A DNA stretch of 64,000 nucleotides from Psychroserpens sp041224425. GTDB lineage: Bacteria > Bacteroidota > Bacteroidia > Flavobacteriales > Flavobacteriaceae. The translations under genes and the position numbers were made by a program. The DNA lies in contig NZ_JBGFGL010000067.1 of assembly GCF_041224425.1 (NCBI RefSeq), positions 124,001 through 188,000 of the forward strand, in the 5' to 3' direction. Shown here one piece after another: positions 41,555-51,808 of the stretch. Numbering within the stretch: the stretch's first letter is position 1; each line of letters opens with the position of its first letter. The notes beneath the pieces were generated by a model. That model was given only the letters and a program-made list of their open reading frames with translations. It did no database searches and was not told the origin of the DNA.

Positions 41555-43183
41555 ATGAAACAGATTTTTTACATATGTTTTAGCGTTTGCTTCACTATGT
41601 TGTGTATGGCACAGCAAGAATATCATGTGTTTCCAAAAGATGATGTCAATACTCCTGGAACACCTCTTGGTGATGGTTCTCTTACAAATCCATGGGATTT
41701 ACAAACAGCCCTTAGCCAGACTACACAAGTAGTAAATGGGAATGATACTATTTGGCTTCATGAAGGTATTTACAAGGGAAGATTTGTAAGTACTGTTGAA
41801 AGTCGAATTCCTGATGTATATGTTACAGTGTCAGCATATGATAATGATAAAGTCATCTTGGATGGGAATATAGAATCTGATACCGTTCCAGTGTTGGAAG
41901 TCAATGGCAAACAAGTCATTTTTCAAAATTTTGATATAACCTGGTTAGGTGAATTCTCGAGGGATGAAAAGGACGATCATTTTAGGATTGGCATAGGTGT
42001 GAGGCACTTAAAAGGAGCGAATTGTAAATTCTATAATCTTAAAATTCATGATATTCCTGGACTAGGTTTCGGATTTTGGAAACATGGTGAGGCTTCAGTG
42101 ATTCAGAATTGCATGATATACAACAATGGATACATTTCTAAAATAGGAAAAGGAACAGGTGAAGGCATTTATGTTCAAAATTTAAGTGATAAAACACGAT
42201 TGATAAAAGACAATATTATTTTTAATAATTACTATAAAGGGATAGAAGTTTGGTCTGCTGGAAAACGTGCCAGTTATGAATATGTAAAACACATAACCTT
42301 AGATGGTAATATCCTATTTAATAATGGATCACCATCTGGGAATTATCTCGATAATGTTATTGTGGCTTCAGATGATAAAAATGGAATTAATGTTGCTAAA
42401 CATATCACTTTGGAAAACAACATTCTCTATCACAATACTAGGTTTTCCAAAGGTGAATTTCAAGGTGATGCACCATCTCTAACGCTTGGCTTCAATAAAC
42501 TTGCTCCTATTGAAGACGTCATTGTGCGAAATAATGTGATTATAGGTCGTGCCAATGGTTTGAGGATTTTAGAAGTCAAAACATTGTCGTTTACAAACAA
42601 TATTGTACATACTGGTTTTGTTCAGTTAGGAGCTTCAGCTTCAAAAAACGCTACAAATTGGAATTTTGTCAACAATGCCTATTATGCCAATACAAAGGCT
42701 TCTCCTTTTAGGTTGTCTAGAGGAAAGGATTACACTTTTGAAAATTGGAAAACAGCATTTACAATTGATGAAAGAAGCTCAATGATCTCAAAAACAGATT
42801 TTGAGCTACCATCTGTATTGGCATTCAATAAAAATAAAGTCAATTCCAACCGATTTTATGTGGCTTTGTTTGATAAAGAAGGCATGAATGTTTCGGTTGA
42901 TGTCAGAGATTACAATATGTTTAAAGGTGACCGTTTCACGATTTATGATGCGGAAAATCCAGATGTAGTTTTGAAAATCGGACAAGTTTCTGAAAACGGA
43001 ACTGTAACATTCCCGATGAATAACACTGGGTTTCAAAGTCCGTTACACAATTCCATAGCAGTAAAGACACCTTCAAATTTTGGCGCCTTTATTATTGAAT
43101 TTAAACCTCAAAACAGTGAAGTGCCTGAGCAACAAGACAGCGAAGGTTTTTTCGAGCGCTTCTTTAAATGGTTAGGCTTTTAG
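41555..43183 (+). CDS. Secreted right-handed beta-helix protein
   Basis: A 542-residue protein with a signal peptide (ending MAQQ) and parallel beta-helix coils from about residue 30 to 410. Repeated turns such as GKQVIFQNFDI, LIKDNIIFNNYYKGIEVWS, ITLDGNILFNNG and ITLENNILYHN match pectate-lyase-like beta-helix proteins. A small beta domain may follow (about 430-525). It could bind or cleave polysaccharide at the surface. It closes the glycan region and its stop overlaps the convergent ftsE stop by 4 bases. Confidence 0.85.
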   Translation: MKQIFYICFSVCFTMLCMAQQEYHVFPKDDVNTPGTPLGDGSLTNPWDLQTALSQTTQVVNGNDTIWLHEGIYKGRFVSTVESRIPDVYVTVSAYDNDKVILDGNIESDTVPVLEVNGKQVIFQNFDITWLGEFSRDEKDDHFRIGIGVRHLKGANCKFYNLKIHDIPGLGFGFWKHGEASVIQNCMIYNNGYISKIGKGTGEGIYVQNLSDKTRLIKDNIIFNNYYKGIEVWSAGKRASYEYVKHITLDGNILFNNGSPSGNYLDNVIVASDDKNGINVAKHITLENNILYHNTRFSKGEFQGDAPSLTLGFNKLAPIEDVIVRNNVIIGRANGLRILEVKTLSFTNNIVHTGFVQLGASASKNATNWNFVNNAYYANTKASPFRLSRGKDYTFENWKTAFTIDERSSMISKTDFELPSVLAFNKNKVNSNRFYVALFDKEGMNVSVDVRDYNMFKGDRFTIYDAENPDVVLKIGQVSENGTVTFPMNNTGFQSPLHNSIAVKTPSNFGAFIIEFKPQNSEVPEQQDSEGFFERFFKWLGF

Positions 43184-43863
43184 TTTTTGCGTTGAACCAC
43201 TTCAAAAACTTTGTTTTCGTCGCATTTTAAGGTTTTGCTTGGGTATTTCAACAGAAGGGCATAGTCATGTGTGGCCATCAGAATGGTACGTCCATTTTTG
43301 TTGATACCACGTAATACTTCCATAACCTCAATACTGGTTTGAGGATCGAGGTTTCCTGTAGGCTCATCGGCTAAAATCAATTCAGGCTCATTCAAAAGTG
43401 CCCTTGCAATGGCAATACGTTGTTGTTCACCTCCAGAAAGTTCGTGAGGAAATTTAAAGCCTTTGGTTTTCATGCCTACTTTATCAAGAACAGTGGCGAT
43501 GCGTTCTGTGATTTCGGTCTTATCTTTCCAACCGGTTGCTTTTAATACAAATTCTAGGTTGCCGTTAACGGTTCTATCCGGAAGTAGCTTAAAATCTTGA
43601 AAAACGATTCCTAGCTTTCGTCTTAAAAAAGGAATGTCTTTTTCCTTTAATGTTTTTAAATCATAATCTACTATGTGTCCTTCGCCTTCAGTTAGTTGTA
43701 AATCGCCATATAAGGTTTTCATGAAACTACTTTTGCCGCTTCCGGTTTTTCCGATCAGATACACAAAATCACCTTTTTTCATTTCGATATTCACATCAGA
43801 CAGCACCATACTGTCACCTTGATAAATAGAGGCATTTTTCAGCTGTAAAATAGTTTCAGACAT
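43180..43863 (-). CDS. ftsE: Cell division ABC transporter ATPase FtsE
   Basis: A 227-residue ABC ATPase with Walker A IGKTGSGKSSFMK, signature LSGGEQQRIAIARAL and Walker B LILADEPTG. The QDFKLLPDRTVNGNLEFVL Q-loop region is typical of FtsE, which together with FtsX activates septal peptidoglycan hydrolases. No ftsX lies next to it, which is common in Flavobacteriaceae, where the two genes are apart. A LolD-like lipoprotein exporter role is the alternative; a LolC/FtsX-like permease lies at 56283. Confidence 0.88.
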   Translation of the reverse strand: MSETILQLKNASIYQGDSMVLSDVNIEMKKGDFVYLIGKTGSGKSSFMKTLYGDLQLTEGEGHIVDYDLKTLKEKDIPFLRRKLGIVFQDFKLLPDRTVNGNLEFVLKATGWKDKTEITERIATVLDKVGMKTKGFKFPHELSGGEQQRIAIARALLNEPELILADEPTGNLDPQTSIEVMEVLRGINKNGRTILMATHDYALLLKYPSKTLKCDENKVFEVVQRKN

Positions 43864-44037
43864 AAAGCGGTTTTAAAATGTAAATGTATCATAAAATACC
43901 TTGAATTTCCAATTTTCCAAAATCAAATTATAAAAAGGGGTAATTGGTTTTGATTAACATAGTCATAAACTAAAAACGTAACAAAATCGTATAATATCAA
44001 TCCATTTAATAAGTCTGTGCATAATTATAGCACGATT

Positions 44038-44070
44038 ATTGCGTTATAGATTTGAGATAATTTATTTTTG
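44038..44070 (+). promoter_or_regulatory. Promoter of the TPR gene
   Basis: ATTG (44038-44041) and TATTTTTG (44063-44070) are separated by 21 bp, fitting the Bacteroidota pattern TTTG-N19/21-TAnnTTTG apart from the first base of the -33 box. The -7 box ends 23 bp before the ATG. Confidence 0.6.
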
Positions 44071-44093
44071 ACATCAATTAAAAATCGAACCTA

Positions 44094-47000
44094 ATGACTT
44101 TCAGAAAGCTGAGTGTTTATCTTGTGTTTTTCTGCTTTAGCCTAAGCATTCAAGCACAGCAATCCGCTACCTATACAAGTGATCTCGTTGATTATCAAAA
44201 AGCGTTAACACTATACAATAACAAGCAGTATCAAGCAGCACAATCATTATTTGAAACGCTAAAACAGGAAGCTCCAAATGAAATCTTGGAATCCGATTGT
44301 GCGTATTACATTGCTAATTGTGCGGTACGCTTAAATCAAAAAAATGCGGATGACTTAATACAGGATTTTGTGGATACCTATCCGACGAGCACCAAGCGAA
44401 ATACTGCTTTTTTGGATGTTGGAGATTATTATTATGCCAATAACAAATATGCTTATGCCAGAAAATGGTACGATAAGGTAGACGAAAATAGCGTGTCTCG
44501 ATCTGAGCGTGATGCTTTTCATTTTAAATATGGTTACAGTTTGTACTCAACAGGGAATGAATCAGGAGCAAAATCGCATTTAAATCGTGTAGTCAACTCC
44601 AAGGAATATGGCTCACAAGCGAAGTATTACATTGGTTACATGGCTTATGAAGGTGACGATTATGATACTGCTAACACGTATTTCGATCAAGTAAGTGATG
44701 AGGAAAAATACAAAGAAAAACTATCGTATTACCAAGCTGATTTGAATTTTAAATTAGGAAAGTTTGAAAAGGCAATCGAGTTGGCCAAAGAACAACTTGA
44801 TAATAGCAGTCCGCAAGAACAATCAGAATTATCAAAAATTATTGGAGAGAGTTATTTCAATCTGGAACAATACGCAGAAGCACTTCCATACCTTAAGGCT
44901 TACAAAGGGAAAAGAGGAAAGTGGAACAATACGGACTATTATCAGTTAGGTTACACCTATTACAAACAGAACGATTTTGAAAATGCTGTTTCAGAATTCA
45001 ATAAAATAATTGACGGTAATAATGCAGTCGCTCAAAATGCCTATTACCATTTAGGGGAAAGCTATATCAATCTAGAAAAGAAGCAGGAAGCCTTGAATGC
45101 TTTCAGAAATGCCTCGCAGATGGATTATGATTTACAGATTCAGGAAGATGCTTGGCTTAATTATGCGAAAATAAGTTATGAGATTGGAAACCCTTATCAA
45201 TCAGTTCCTCAAGTTCTTTCTGGATATTTGGAAAAGTACCCAAAAACTAGTTACAAGGAAGAGATTGAAACACTTTTGATCGATTCGTACATTACTTCCA
45301 AAAACTATGAGGAAGCCTTAAAACTTTTAAAGTCGAAAACCAGTTTTGAAAATCGTTTAGCCTTTCAGAAAGTCGCCTTTTACAGAGGTATTGAAGTGTA
45401 TAACGAGGGTAATTTTAATGAAGCAAAATCATTGTTTGAGTCTTCCATAAAAGAAGCTAAAGATCCTGTTTTTACAAGTAGGGCAACGTTTTGGAATGCT
45501 GAAACCGATTACCATCTCAATAATTTTGATGACGCTTTAATCGGATTTAAACAATTCAAACAACAAAGTGAGTCTTCAAATACAAGTGAAATCAATAACA
45601 TTGATTACAATATTGCCTATACGTATTTCAAGTTGAAAAACTACGATCAGGCAACAACCCATTTTCAAGATTTCATCACGAATCATAAAGACGACAAGCT
45701 TCGATTGAATGATGCTTACTTGAGATTAGGCGATGGCTATTTTGTATCTACTAATTATAATAAGGCGATTCAATCTTATGAGCAGGCTATTGCCTTAAAT
45801 GAAATCGAAGCCGATTATGCCACTTTCCAAAAGACGATGAGTTATGGCTATTTAGGACAAGCAGATAATAAAATTAACGGATTGAATAGTTTTATTGCCG
45901 ATTTTCCGCGTTCTGGACTTAGAGATGATGCATTATATGAATTGGCCAATTCTTATGTAAAATCCAATCAGGTAGATCAAGCCATGACTACTTACAATAA
46001 GTTGGTAGCCGAATACCCACAAAGTATTTTTGTATCTAAAACCTTACTAAGACAAGGACTAGCGTATTACAATACCAATGATAATGAAAGGGCTTTGGGA
46101 AAATTCAAAAAAGTGGCAAAGGATTTTCCATCTACAGGTGAAGCCAATCAAGCAGTCGCGACTGCACGATTGATTTATATTGATTTGGGTCGTGTAGATG
46201 AATATGCAACTTGGGTAAGAACACTCGATTATGTTGAAGTAACCGATGCCGAGTTGGATAATACAGCTTATTTGGCAGCAGAAAAGCAGTATTTAGACAA
46301 CAATACAGATGCGGCTATTCGACAGTTCAATAAATACTTGAATGAATTTCCGAATGGATTGCATGCGCTTAATTCCCACTTTTACTTAGCGGAATTATAC
46401 ACCAAAAAAGAACTTTCTGAAAACGCACAACCACATTATGAATATGTGGTTGGTAAAGCAAAAAACGAGTACACAGAACAATCGATCGTAAAATTATCTG
46501 AAATCTATCTGAACAATTCCAAATGGAATAAAGCCATTCCACTTTTAAAACGTTTGGAAAATGAAGCTGATTATCCTCAGAATGTCATTTATGCACAATC
46601 CAATTTAATGAATGCATACTACCAGCTCGAAAATTATAATGAGGCAACTGTATATGCTGAAAAAGCACTTGGTCATTCCAAAATTGATAACAAAATTAAA
46701 AGTGATGCCTATATCATTATAGCACGTTCGGCTATAAAAACTGGAGATGATACCAAGGCAAAATCCAACTACGCTAAGGTAGAAGCCACAGGTTCAGGTG
46801 CAGTGGTAGCTGAAGCCTTGTATTACAATGCCTATTTTAAAAACAAGGATGGAAATTACCAAAGCTCCAATACTGTAGTTCAAAAATTAGCTAAAGATTA
46901 CAGTAGCTACAAATACTACAGTGCCAAAGGTTTGGTGGTTATGGCCAAAAACTTTGATGCACTAGGTGACGCCTTTCAAGCGACTTATATTTTGGAAAGT

Positions 47001-47117
47001 GTCATTTCAAATTTCACCCAATTTGATGATGTTGTCGAAGAGGCAAAATCAGAACTCAGTAGAATTAAAGTTAAACAAGCCGAAACCAATGCCTCAGTTG
47101 AAACCGAACAAAATTAA
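44094..47117 (+). CDS. Large exported TPR protein
   Basis: A 1007-residue protein with a signal peptide (ending IQAQ) and tetratricopeptide-like helical repeats over almost its full length. Repeats show typical pairs such as YYQLGYTYYKQNDFENAVSEF and NDAYLRLGDGYFVSTNYNKA, each with the A8-G-Y/F pattern. TPR arrays are protein-binding scaffolds. The partner is probably the outer-membrane barrel encoded 1 bp downstream; this pairing recurs in Flavobacteriaceae, to my memory. It is likely periplasmic. A role in cell envelope assembly is an inference only. Confidence 0.9.
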   Translation: MTFRKLSVYLVFFCFSLSIQAQQSATYTSDLVDYQKALTLYNNKQYQAAQSLFETLKQEAPNEILESDCAYYIANCAVRLNQKNADDLIQDFVDTYPTSTKRNTAFLDVGDYYYANNKYAYARKWYDKVDENSVSRSERDAFHFKYGYSLYSTGNESGAKSHLNRVVNSKEYGSQAKYYIGYMAYEGDDYDTANTYFDQVSDEEKYKEKLSYYQADLNFKLGKFEKAIELAKEQLDNSSPQEQSELSKIIGESYFNLEQYAEALPYLKAYKGKRGKWNNTDYYQLGYTYYKQNDFENAVSEFNKIIDGNNAVAQNAYYHLGESYINLEKKQEALNAFRNASQMDYDLQIQEDAWLNYAKISYEIGNPYQSVPQVLSGYLEKYPKTSYKEEIETLLIDSYITSKNYEEALKLLKSKTSFENRLAFQKVAFYRGIEVYNEGNFNEAKSLFESSIKEAKDPVFTSRATFWNAETDYHLNNFDDALIGFKQFKQQSESSNTSEINNIDYNIAYTYFKLKNYDQATTHFQDFITNHKDDKLRLNDAYLRLGDGYFVSTNYNKAIQSYEQAIALNEIEADYATFQKTMSYGYLGQADNKINGLNSFIADFPRSGLRDDALYELANSYVKSNQVDQAMTTYNKLVAEYPQSIFVSKTLLRQGLAYYNTNDNERALGKFKKVAKDFPSTGEANQAVATARLIYIDLGRVDEYATWVRTLDYVEVTDAELDNTAYLAAEKQYLDNNTDAAIRQFNKYLNEFPNGLHALNSHFYLAELYTKKELSENAQPHYEYVVGKAKNEYTEQSIVKLSEIYLNNSKWNKAIPLLKRLENEADYPQNVIYAQSNLMNAYYQLENYNEATVYAEKALGHSKIDNKIKSDAYIIIARSAIKTGDDTKAKSNYAKVEATGSGAVVAEALYYNAYFKNKDGNYQSSNTVVQKLAKDYSSYKYYSAKGLVVMAKNFDALGDAFQATYILESVISNFTQFDDVVEEAKSELSRIKVKQAETNASVETEQN

Positions 47118-47118
47118 A

Positions 47119-48840
47119 ATGATGAGTAACAAAATTTCATATAGCTTCCTAATTGTATTGGTCTTTGGAGTATTTACATCAACAGCTCAAGATCGACAAA
47201 AAGATACCATAGATACAGATGTGGTTAATGTTATCAAGCCATATACACCTACGATTTCCGATGCGTTTAAAATCAAGGAAACTCCAACAATTAACGATTC
47301 TACAACAGGAAAAAAGAAAGAGATTAAATATAATATATTTTCCATTCCTGTAGCTTCCACATTTACTCCTGCTAAGGGGAAAGCAGCTAGTGTTGATAAG
47401 GAAAAACCTGTCAAATTATACGACAATTATGCGTCTTTAGGCGTTGGAACCTATACAACTATCTTGGGTGAAATATATTTAAACCACGAGTTGAGTAATA
47501 CCGAACGTGTAGGTGGTTATTTTAGCCATCACTCGTCAGCTGGCGATATTGAAGGCATTAATTTTGACAACAATTTTTCTGAAACAGGTCTTAATGCACA
47601 TTACAGTCAGAAGCTAAGTGATTATGCTTGGAAGGTTGAAGGAGGTTTTCAACTCCAATCCTTTAATTGGTATGGTGTACCAGACCAAAGTATAGACCGA
47701 TTTGATGTCGATCATTCATTCTACACAGCGAATGTTGGTGGTCAAGTTACGTTCGAAGATGCCATCATTGATAATGTTAATGTATTGTATAGACGCTTTG
47801 GTGATGATCAGGATTCTGGTGAAAATCGATTTGTTATAAGTTCAGGGTTTGATATACCTGTAGCCGATGAAAACATTAATACTGAAGTTACCATAGATTA
47901 TATTGGTGGGTCATTTGATCGCAGTTATTTAATTGATGAAGAATTAAATTACGGTAATATCAATGTCGGAATTGCGCCAAGCTATCAAATGACACAAGAT
48001 GACTTAACTGTAAATGTGGGCGCGCAACTGGTTTATTTCAATGATATTGAAAACAGTAAAAATAAGTTGTTTATTTATCCAAATGTGACAGCATCCTATC
48101 GTTTGGTAGACGAAATCATGATTGCCTATGCTGGAATTGAAGGCGGATTGATACAAAATTCCTATTACCAATTTGCTCAAGACAATCCGTTTGTATCACC
48201 TACACTTTTCGTAGCACCAACAGATCAGGTATACAATGCATCTATCGGACTTAAAGGGCGTTTGTCAAATAATTTGAGTTATAATGTTAGCGGTCATTAT
48301 ATGGCTGATAATAATAAAGCCTTGTTTAAAAGTAATCCGTTATTGGGTACTGCTGAAGAAAACTATCAATTTGGAAACTCTTTGGGTGTTGTTTATGATG
48401 ATGTCACCACTTATTCCGTTGCAGGAGCCTTAAACTTCGATGTGAATAGAAACTTTAAGTTGGCATTAAAAGCACAGTATTTTGGGTATAGCACAGATGT
48501 AGAGGCTGAAGCTTGGAACTTACCAGATATTGAAGCGTCCTTGTTTCTAGATTATCAAATAGATGAACATTGGTTTGCAGGCGCCAATCTCTTTTTTGTA
48601 GGTGAGAGAAAAGACCAGTTTGCCATAGAGCAAAGCTTCTTTCCAGTTGATGATCCAATGACTGTAACTTTAGATAGTTTTTTTGACATCAATGCTCATG
48701 TTGGCTATAAGATTAATAGTCAGTGGTCGGTATTTGCTAAAGCCAACAATATTGCCAATCAAGATTATCAACGTTGGATGAACTATCCAGTTCAAGGCAT
48801 TCAATTTTTAGCAGGAACAACTTATCAGTTTGATTTTTGA
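47119..48840 (+). CDS. Outer-membrane barrel protein (TonB-dependent receptor-like)
   Basis: A 573-residue protein. The ATG at 47119 is chosen because it opens a signal peptide ending STAQ; an open extension back to 46966 lies inside the TPR gene in another frame. The mature start has TDVVNVIKPYTPTISDAFKIKETP, then about 450 residues of alternating beta strands ending in an aromatic strand (TTYQFDF), the mark of an outer-membrane barrel. The C-terminal part resembles TonB-dependent receptors (FDINAHVGYKINSQWSVFAKANNI), but a plug domain is not seen. It is coupled to the TPR gene. Confidence 0.85.
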   Translation: MMSNKISYSFLIVLVFGVFTSTAQDRQKDTIDTDVVNVIKPYTPTISDAFKIKETPTINDSTTGKKKEIKYNIFSIPVASTFTPAKGKAASVDKEKPVKLYDNYASLGVGTYTTILGEIYLNHELSNTERVGGYFSHHSSAGDIEGINFDNNFSETGLNAHYSQKLSDYAWKVEGGFQLQSFNWYGVPDQSIDRFDVDHSFYTANVGGQVTFEDAIIDNVNVLYRRFGDDQDSGENRFVISSGFDIPVADENINTEVTIDYIGGSFDRSYLIDEELNYGNINVGIAPSYQMTQDDLTVNVGAQLVYFNDIENSKNKLFIYPNVTASYRLVDEIMIAYAGIEGGLIQNSYYQFAQDNPFVSPTLFVAPTDQVYNASIGLKGRLSNNLSYNVSGHYMADNNKALFKSNPLLGTAEENYQFGNSLGVVYDDVTTYSVAGALNFDVNRNFKLALKAQYFGYSTDVEAEAWNLPDIEASLFLDYQIDEHWFAGANLFFVGERKDQFAIEQSFFPVDDPMTVTLDSFFDINAHVGYKINSQWSVFAKANNIANQDYQRWMNYPVQGIQFLAGTTYQFDF

Positions 48841-48870
48841 TTTCTGAAGTTATTTCAGAATGAAATTTTT

Positions 48871-48919
48871 AATACAAAGCATTGGTTTTTTATTTAAAAC
48901 TGATGCTTTTTGTATTTTT
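48871..48919 (+). terminator. Terminator after the TPR-barrel unit
   Basis: AATACAAAGCAT (48871-48882) can pair with ATGCTTTTTGTATT (48903-48916) with a 2-nt bulge, followed by a T run. It lies 30 bp after the barrel-gene stop. A weaker 7-bp hairpin (48842-48860) lies before it. Confidence 0.55.
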
Positions 48920-48937
48920 AGCCTATAAATTATTTCC

Positions 48938-50578
48938 ATGAAAAAATTCAGCCTTCTTTTATTGCTATTTGTACTCTTCTCTTGTACTGATGAAAAACAA
49001 ATGGTCGATACCATTGTTTTTAATGCTAATGTTTACACGGTTGATGAGACGTTTAGCAAAGCACAGGCTTTTGCAGTTAAAGACGGTAAGTTTGTTGAAA
49101 TAGGTACTTCCGAAGACATTCAAAATAAATATACTTCTGAAAACATTCTTGATGCTCAAGGAAAAACCGTTTTACCTGGATTGATAGATGCACACGCTCA
49201 CTTCCTAACCTTAGGACAAATACAAAAGCAGGTCAATTTGGTTGGTGTCAAAAGTTTTGAGGATATGATAAAGCGTGTTTTGGATTTCCAGGAAAAACAT
49301 CAAATGCCTTTTATTAAGGGTAGAGGTTGGGACCAAAATGATTGGGAGGATAAAGATATGCCAGACAATACCATTTTGAATCGATTATTTCCAAATACAC
49401 CTGTAGCATTAACGCGCATTGATGGTCATGCTTCCTTTTGTAATCAAGCAGCTTTAGATTTGGGCAATGTCACAGTAAATAGTACTATTGATGGTGGTGA
49501 AGTAGAGGTTAAAAATGGAAAGTTAACAGGTATTTTGTTGGATAATGCTGAACAGTTGGTGATGAATAATTGGCCTGATTTTGAAAAAGAACAACTTATT
49601 GAAGCCTTGTTGGCTGCTCAAAACATATGTTTTGAAAATGGCTTGACCACCATTTCTGATGCTGGACCAGATATATTTACCTCACCTTGGATTGAAACCA
49701 TTGACCTTATCGATAGTTTGCAAAGAACAGGTGATTTAAAGATTCGAATGTATATGATGGTTCCTGGAACAAAACCAAATCTAGATCATTTTTTAGCCAA
49801 AGGAACTTACAAGACCGAACGACTCAATGTGCGCTCTTTTAAGTTTTATGCCGATGGTGCTTTAGGTTCAAGAGGTGCCCTATTGCGTGAACCATATTCT
49901 GATAGACAGCATTCACATGGATTACCTGTTATGTCTTTGGAACACATCAAAGAATCGGCAGAGCGAATCGCTGATTCTGAGTTTCAAATGAATACACATG
50001 CCATTGGAGATTCAGCAAATCATGTCGTATTGGAAACCTATTCTAAAGTTTTGAAAGGAAATAGAGATCGACGTTGGCGTATTGAACATGCCCAAGTGGT
50101 ATCGCCTGAAGATTTTGACTATTTCAAAACTATATTGCCTTCTATTCAACCAACGCATGCTACAAGTGATATGTATTGGGCTGAAGACCGATTGGGAAAT
50201 GAACGGATTAAAGGCGCTTATGCCTATAAAAAATTATTGAATGCTTATGGAAAAGTTGCTTTCGGAACTGATTTTCCTGTAGAACAGGTAAGTCCGTTCT
50301 TGACGTTTTACGCGGCAGTGACACGACAAGATTTGAAACAATATCCTAAAGACGGCTTTCAAAGTGAGGATGCTTTGAGTAGAGAGGAAGCTTTAAAAGG
50401 AATGACAATTTGGGCCGCGTATTCCAATTTTGAGGAAAACGAAAAAGGCAGTATTGAAGTTGGTAAATTAGCTGATTTTGTTATATTGGATAAAGATATT
50501 ATGACCATTGAAGCCATTGAAATTCCTAAGACAAAAGTAGAATATACCTATGTCAATGGTGAGGCGCAACAATTCTAG
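48938..50578 (+). CDS. Amidohydrolase lipoprotein (YtcJ-like)
   Basis: A 546-residue metal-dependent amidohydrolase with lipobox Cys16 (LLLFVLFSC). Metal-binding features are LPGLIDAHAHF (about residue 80), a later Lys-containing strand RSFKFYADGALGSRGALL, HAIGDSANHVVLE and the C-terminal AFGTDFPVE with the catalytic Asp. The layout matches the YtcJ-like family, which hydrolyses amide or carbamate substrates. It may act outside the inner membrane. The stop overlaps the convergent methyltransferase by 26 bases. Confidence 0.9.
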   Translation: MKKFSLLLLLFVLFSCTDEKQMVDTIVFNANVYTVDETFSKAQAFAVKDGKFVEIGTSEDIQNKYTSENILDAQGKTVLPGLIDAHAHFLTLGQIQKQVNLVGVKSFEDMIKRVLDFQEKHQMPFIKGRGWDQNDWEDKDMPDNTILNRLFPNTPVALTRIDGHASFCNQAALDLGNVTVNSTIDGGEVEVKNGKLTGILLDNAEQLVMNNWPDFEKEQLIEALLAAQNICFENGLTTISDAGPDIFTSPWIETIDLIDSLQRTGDLKIRMYMMVPGTKPNLDHFLAKGTYKTERLNVRSFKFYADGALGSRGALLREPYSDRQHSHGLPVMSLEHIKESAERIADSEFQMNTHAIGDSANHVVLETYSKVLKGNRDRRWRIEHAQVVSPEDFDYFKTILPSIQPTHATSDMYWAEDRLGNERIKGAYAYKKLLNAYGKVAFGTDFPVEQVSPFLTFYAAVTRQDLKQYPKDGFQSEDALSREEALKGMTIWAAYSNFEENEKGSIEVGKLADFVILDKDIMTIEAIEIPKTKVEYTYVNGEAQQF

Positions 50579-51260
50579 CCAAATAATCAAAATGCTCACC
50601 ATCCATAACTTTTTCACATTCTAAACCAACAGTTTCGCAAGCTAATTTGAGACGATCAAAATCGAGATATAGCCATTTCATTGGGTCTTCAGATTCTCCT
50701 TTGTAACTGATATAATAGTCCAGTTCTCCATAGTAGTCTGCATTGGTGTCCATCCAAATTCCACCATCGTCATCTTCATACATATATTGAATATCTGAAG
50801 AATCTATAAGTATCTGTCCATTAGGATTCAGAAGCGATTTTAGATGCTTTAGGTGTTGAGATACTTGATTGAGGGTTTGAAAAATACCAGTACCATTCAT
50901 AAGTATTAATATCGTATCAAAGGTTTCGGTTTCAGCTAGAATAGAAACCATTTCAACATGCTCCAATCCACGCGCCTTAGCAACAAAAATAGCACCTTCG
51001 GAAATATCAATGCCTTTTACAGTCAGTCCTTTTTTTTGTAGATATAACGCATGGCTTCCAGAACCGCATCCAACATCTAATACAGATCCTTTAGCCAAAT
51101 CCAATGCCTTCTGTTCAAGTTTGGGCATGTCTTTATAGGTTCTGAATAAATAGGGAAGAGGTAATGTGTCTTCTTCAGAAATACTAGTAGAAGTGATGAT
51201 ATCTTCGGTATAATTATTGTTGTGATAGTCGCGTAAAGCTTTACCAAAAACATCCTTCAT
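50553..51260 (-). CDS. Class I SAM-dependent methyltransferase
   Basis: A 235-residue methyltransferase with motif I SVLDVGCGSGSHALYLQKKG (about residues 58-77), motif II near TVKGIDISEGAI, and TFDTILILMNGTGIF for motif IV. The acceptor is unknown. Its C-terminal end overlaps the amidohydrolase gene in antisense by 26 bases. It is divergent from the cysteine-cluster protein gene, 43 bp away. Confidence 0.9.
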   Translation of the reverse strand: MKDVFGKALRDYHNNNYTEDIITSTSISEEDTLPLPYLFRTYKDMPKLEQKALDLAKGSVLDVGCGSGSHALYLQKKGLTVKGIDISEGAIFVAKARGLEHVEMVSILAETETFDTILILMNGTGIFQTLNQVSQHLKHLKSLLNPNGQILIDSSDIQYMYEDDDGGIWMDTNADYYGELDYYISYKGESEDPMKWLYLDFDRLKLACETVGLECEKVMDGEHFDYLARIVAPHH

Positions 51261-51303
51261 AATCTGAGTTTAAAAGCAGTGATTAATATCTTATTTTTGT
51301 AGT

Positions 51304-51798
51304 ATGCAAGATTTCATAAACCATCTTCCAAAACTAGCCAAAGATAAGCATAAGGAAAATAAAACTTTCTTTAGTAAGCTAAAAAGAAAGCCGCCAAAGC
51401 AATTAGATTATGTGATGCAGGAACTTCATGAGGCTGAATTTGAGCGAACCGATTGTTTAGAATGTGCCAATTGCTGCAAAACAACAGGACCACTTTTCAC
51501 GATGAAAGATATTGAACGCATATCGAAATCTTTTAAAATGAAGCCACAGCAGTTTATTGAGTCCTATTTGCGAATTGATGAGGATAAGGATTATGTACTA
51601 CAAACGGTTCCGTGTACGTTTTTAGGTGAAGATAATTATTGTTCTATTTACGATGTAAGGCCTAAAGCTTGTCGTGAATTTCCGCATACAGACCGAAAGA
51701 AATTTCAGCAAATAGGCAACTTGACCATGAAAAATGTAGCGATTTGCCCAGCTGCCTATAATATAGTTGAAGCGATGAAAGCTCGTATAAAATTGTAA
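51304..51798 (+). CDS. YkgJ family cysteine-cluster protein
   Basis: A 164-residue protein with clustered cysteines: DCLECANCCKTTGPLF, VPCTFLGEDNYCSIYDVRPKACREFPHT and VAICPAAY. These are the conserved blocks of the YkgJ (UPF0153) family, proposed to bind zinc or an iron-sulfur cluster. No enzyme activity is established. The two downstream genes are closely spaced (10 and 4 bp), so it likely leads a short operon. Confidence 0.9.
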   Translation: MQDFINHLPKLAKDKHKENKTFFSKLKRKPPKQLDYVMQELHEAEFERTDCLECANCCKTTGPLFTMKDIERISKSFKMKPQQFIESYLRIDEDKDYVLQTVPCTFLGEDNYCSIYDVRPKACREFPHTDRKKFQQIGNLTMKNVAICPAAYNIVEAMKARIKL

Positions 51799-51808
51799 TT
51801 AATCTCAT

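Noticed and set aside
46966..47118. Longer N terminus for the outer-membrane barrel gene.
   Set aside because: The extension overlaps the TPR gene in another frame and would bury the clear signal peptide that begins at 47119.
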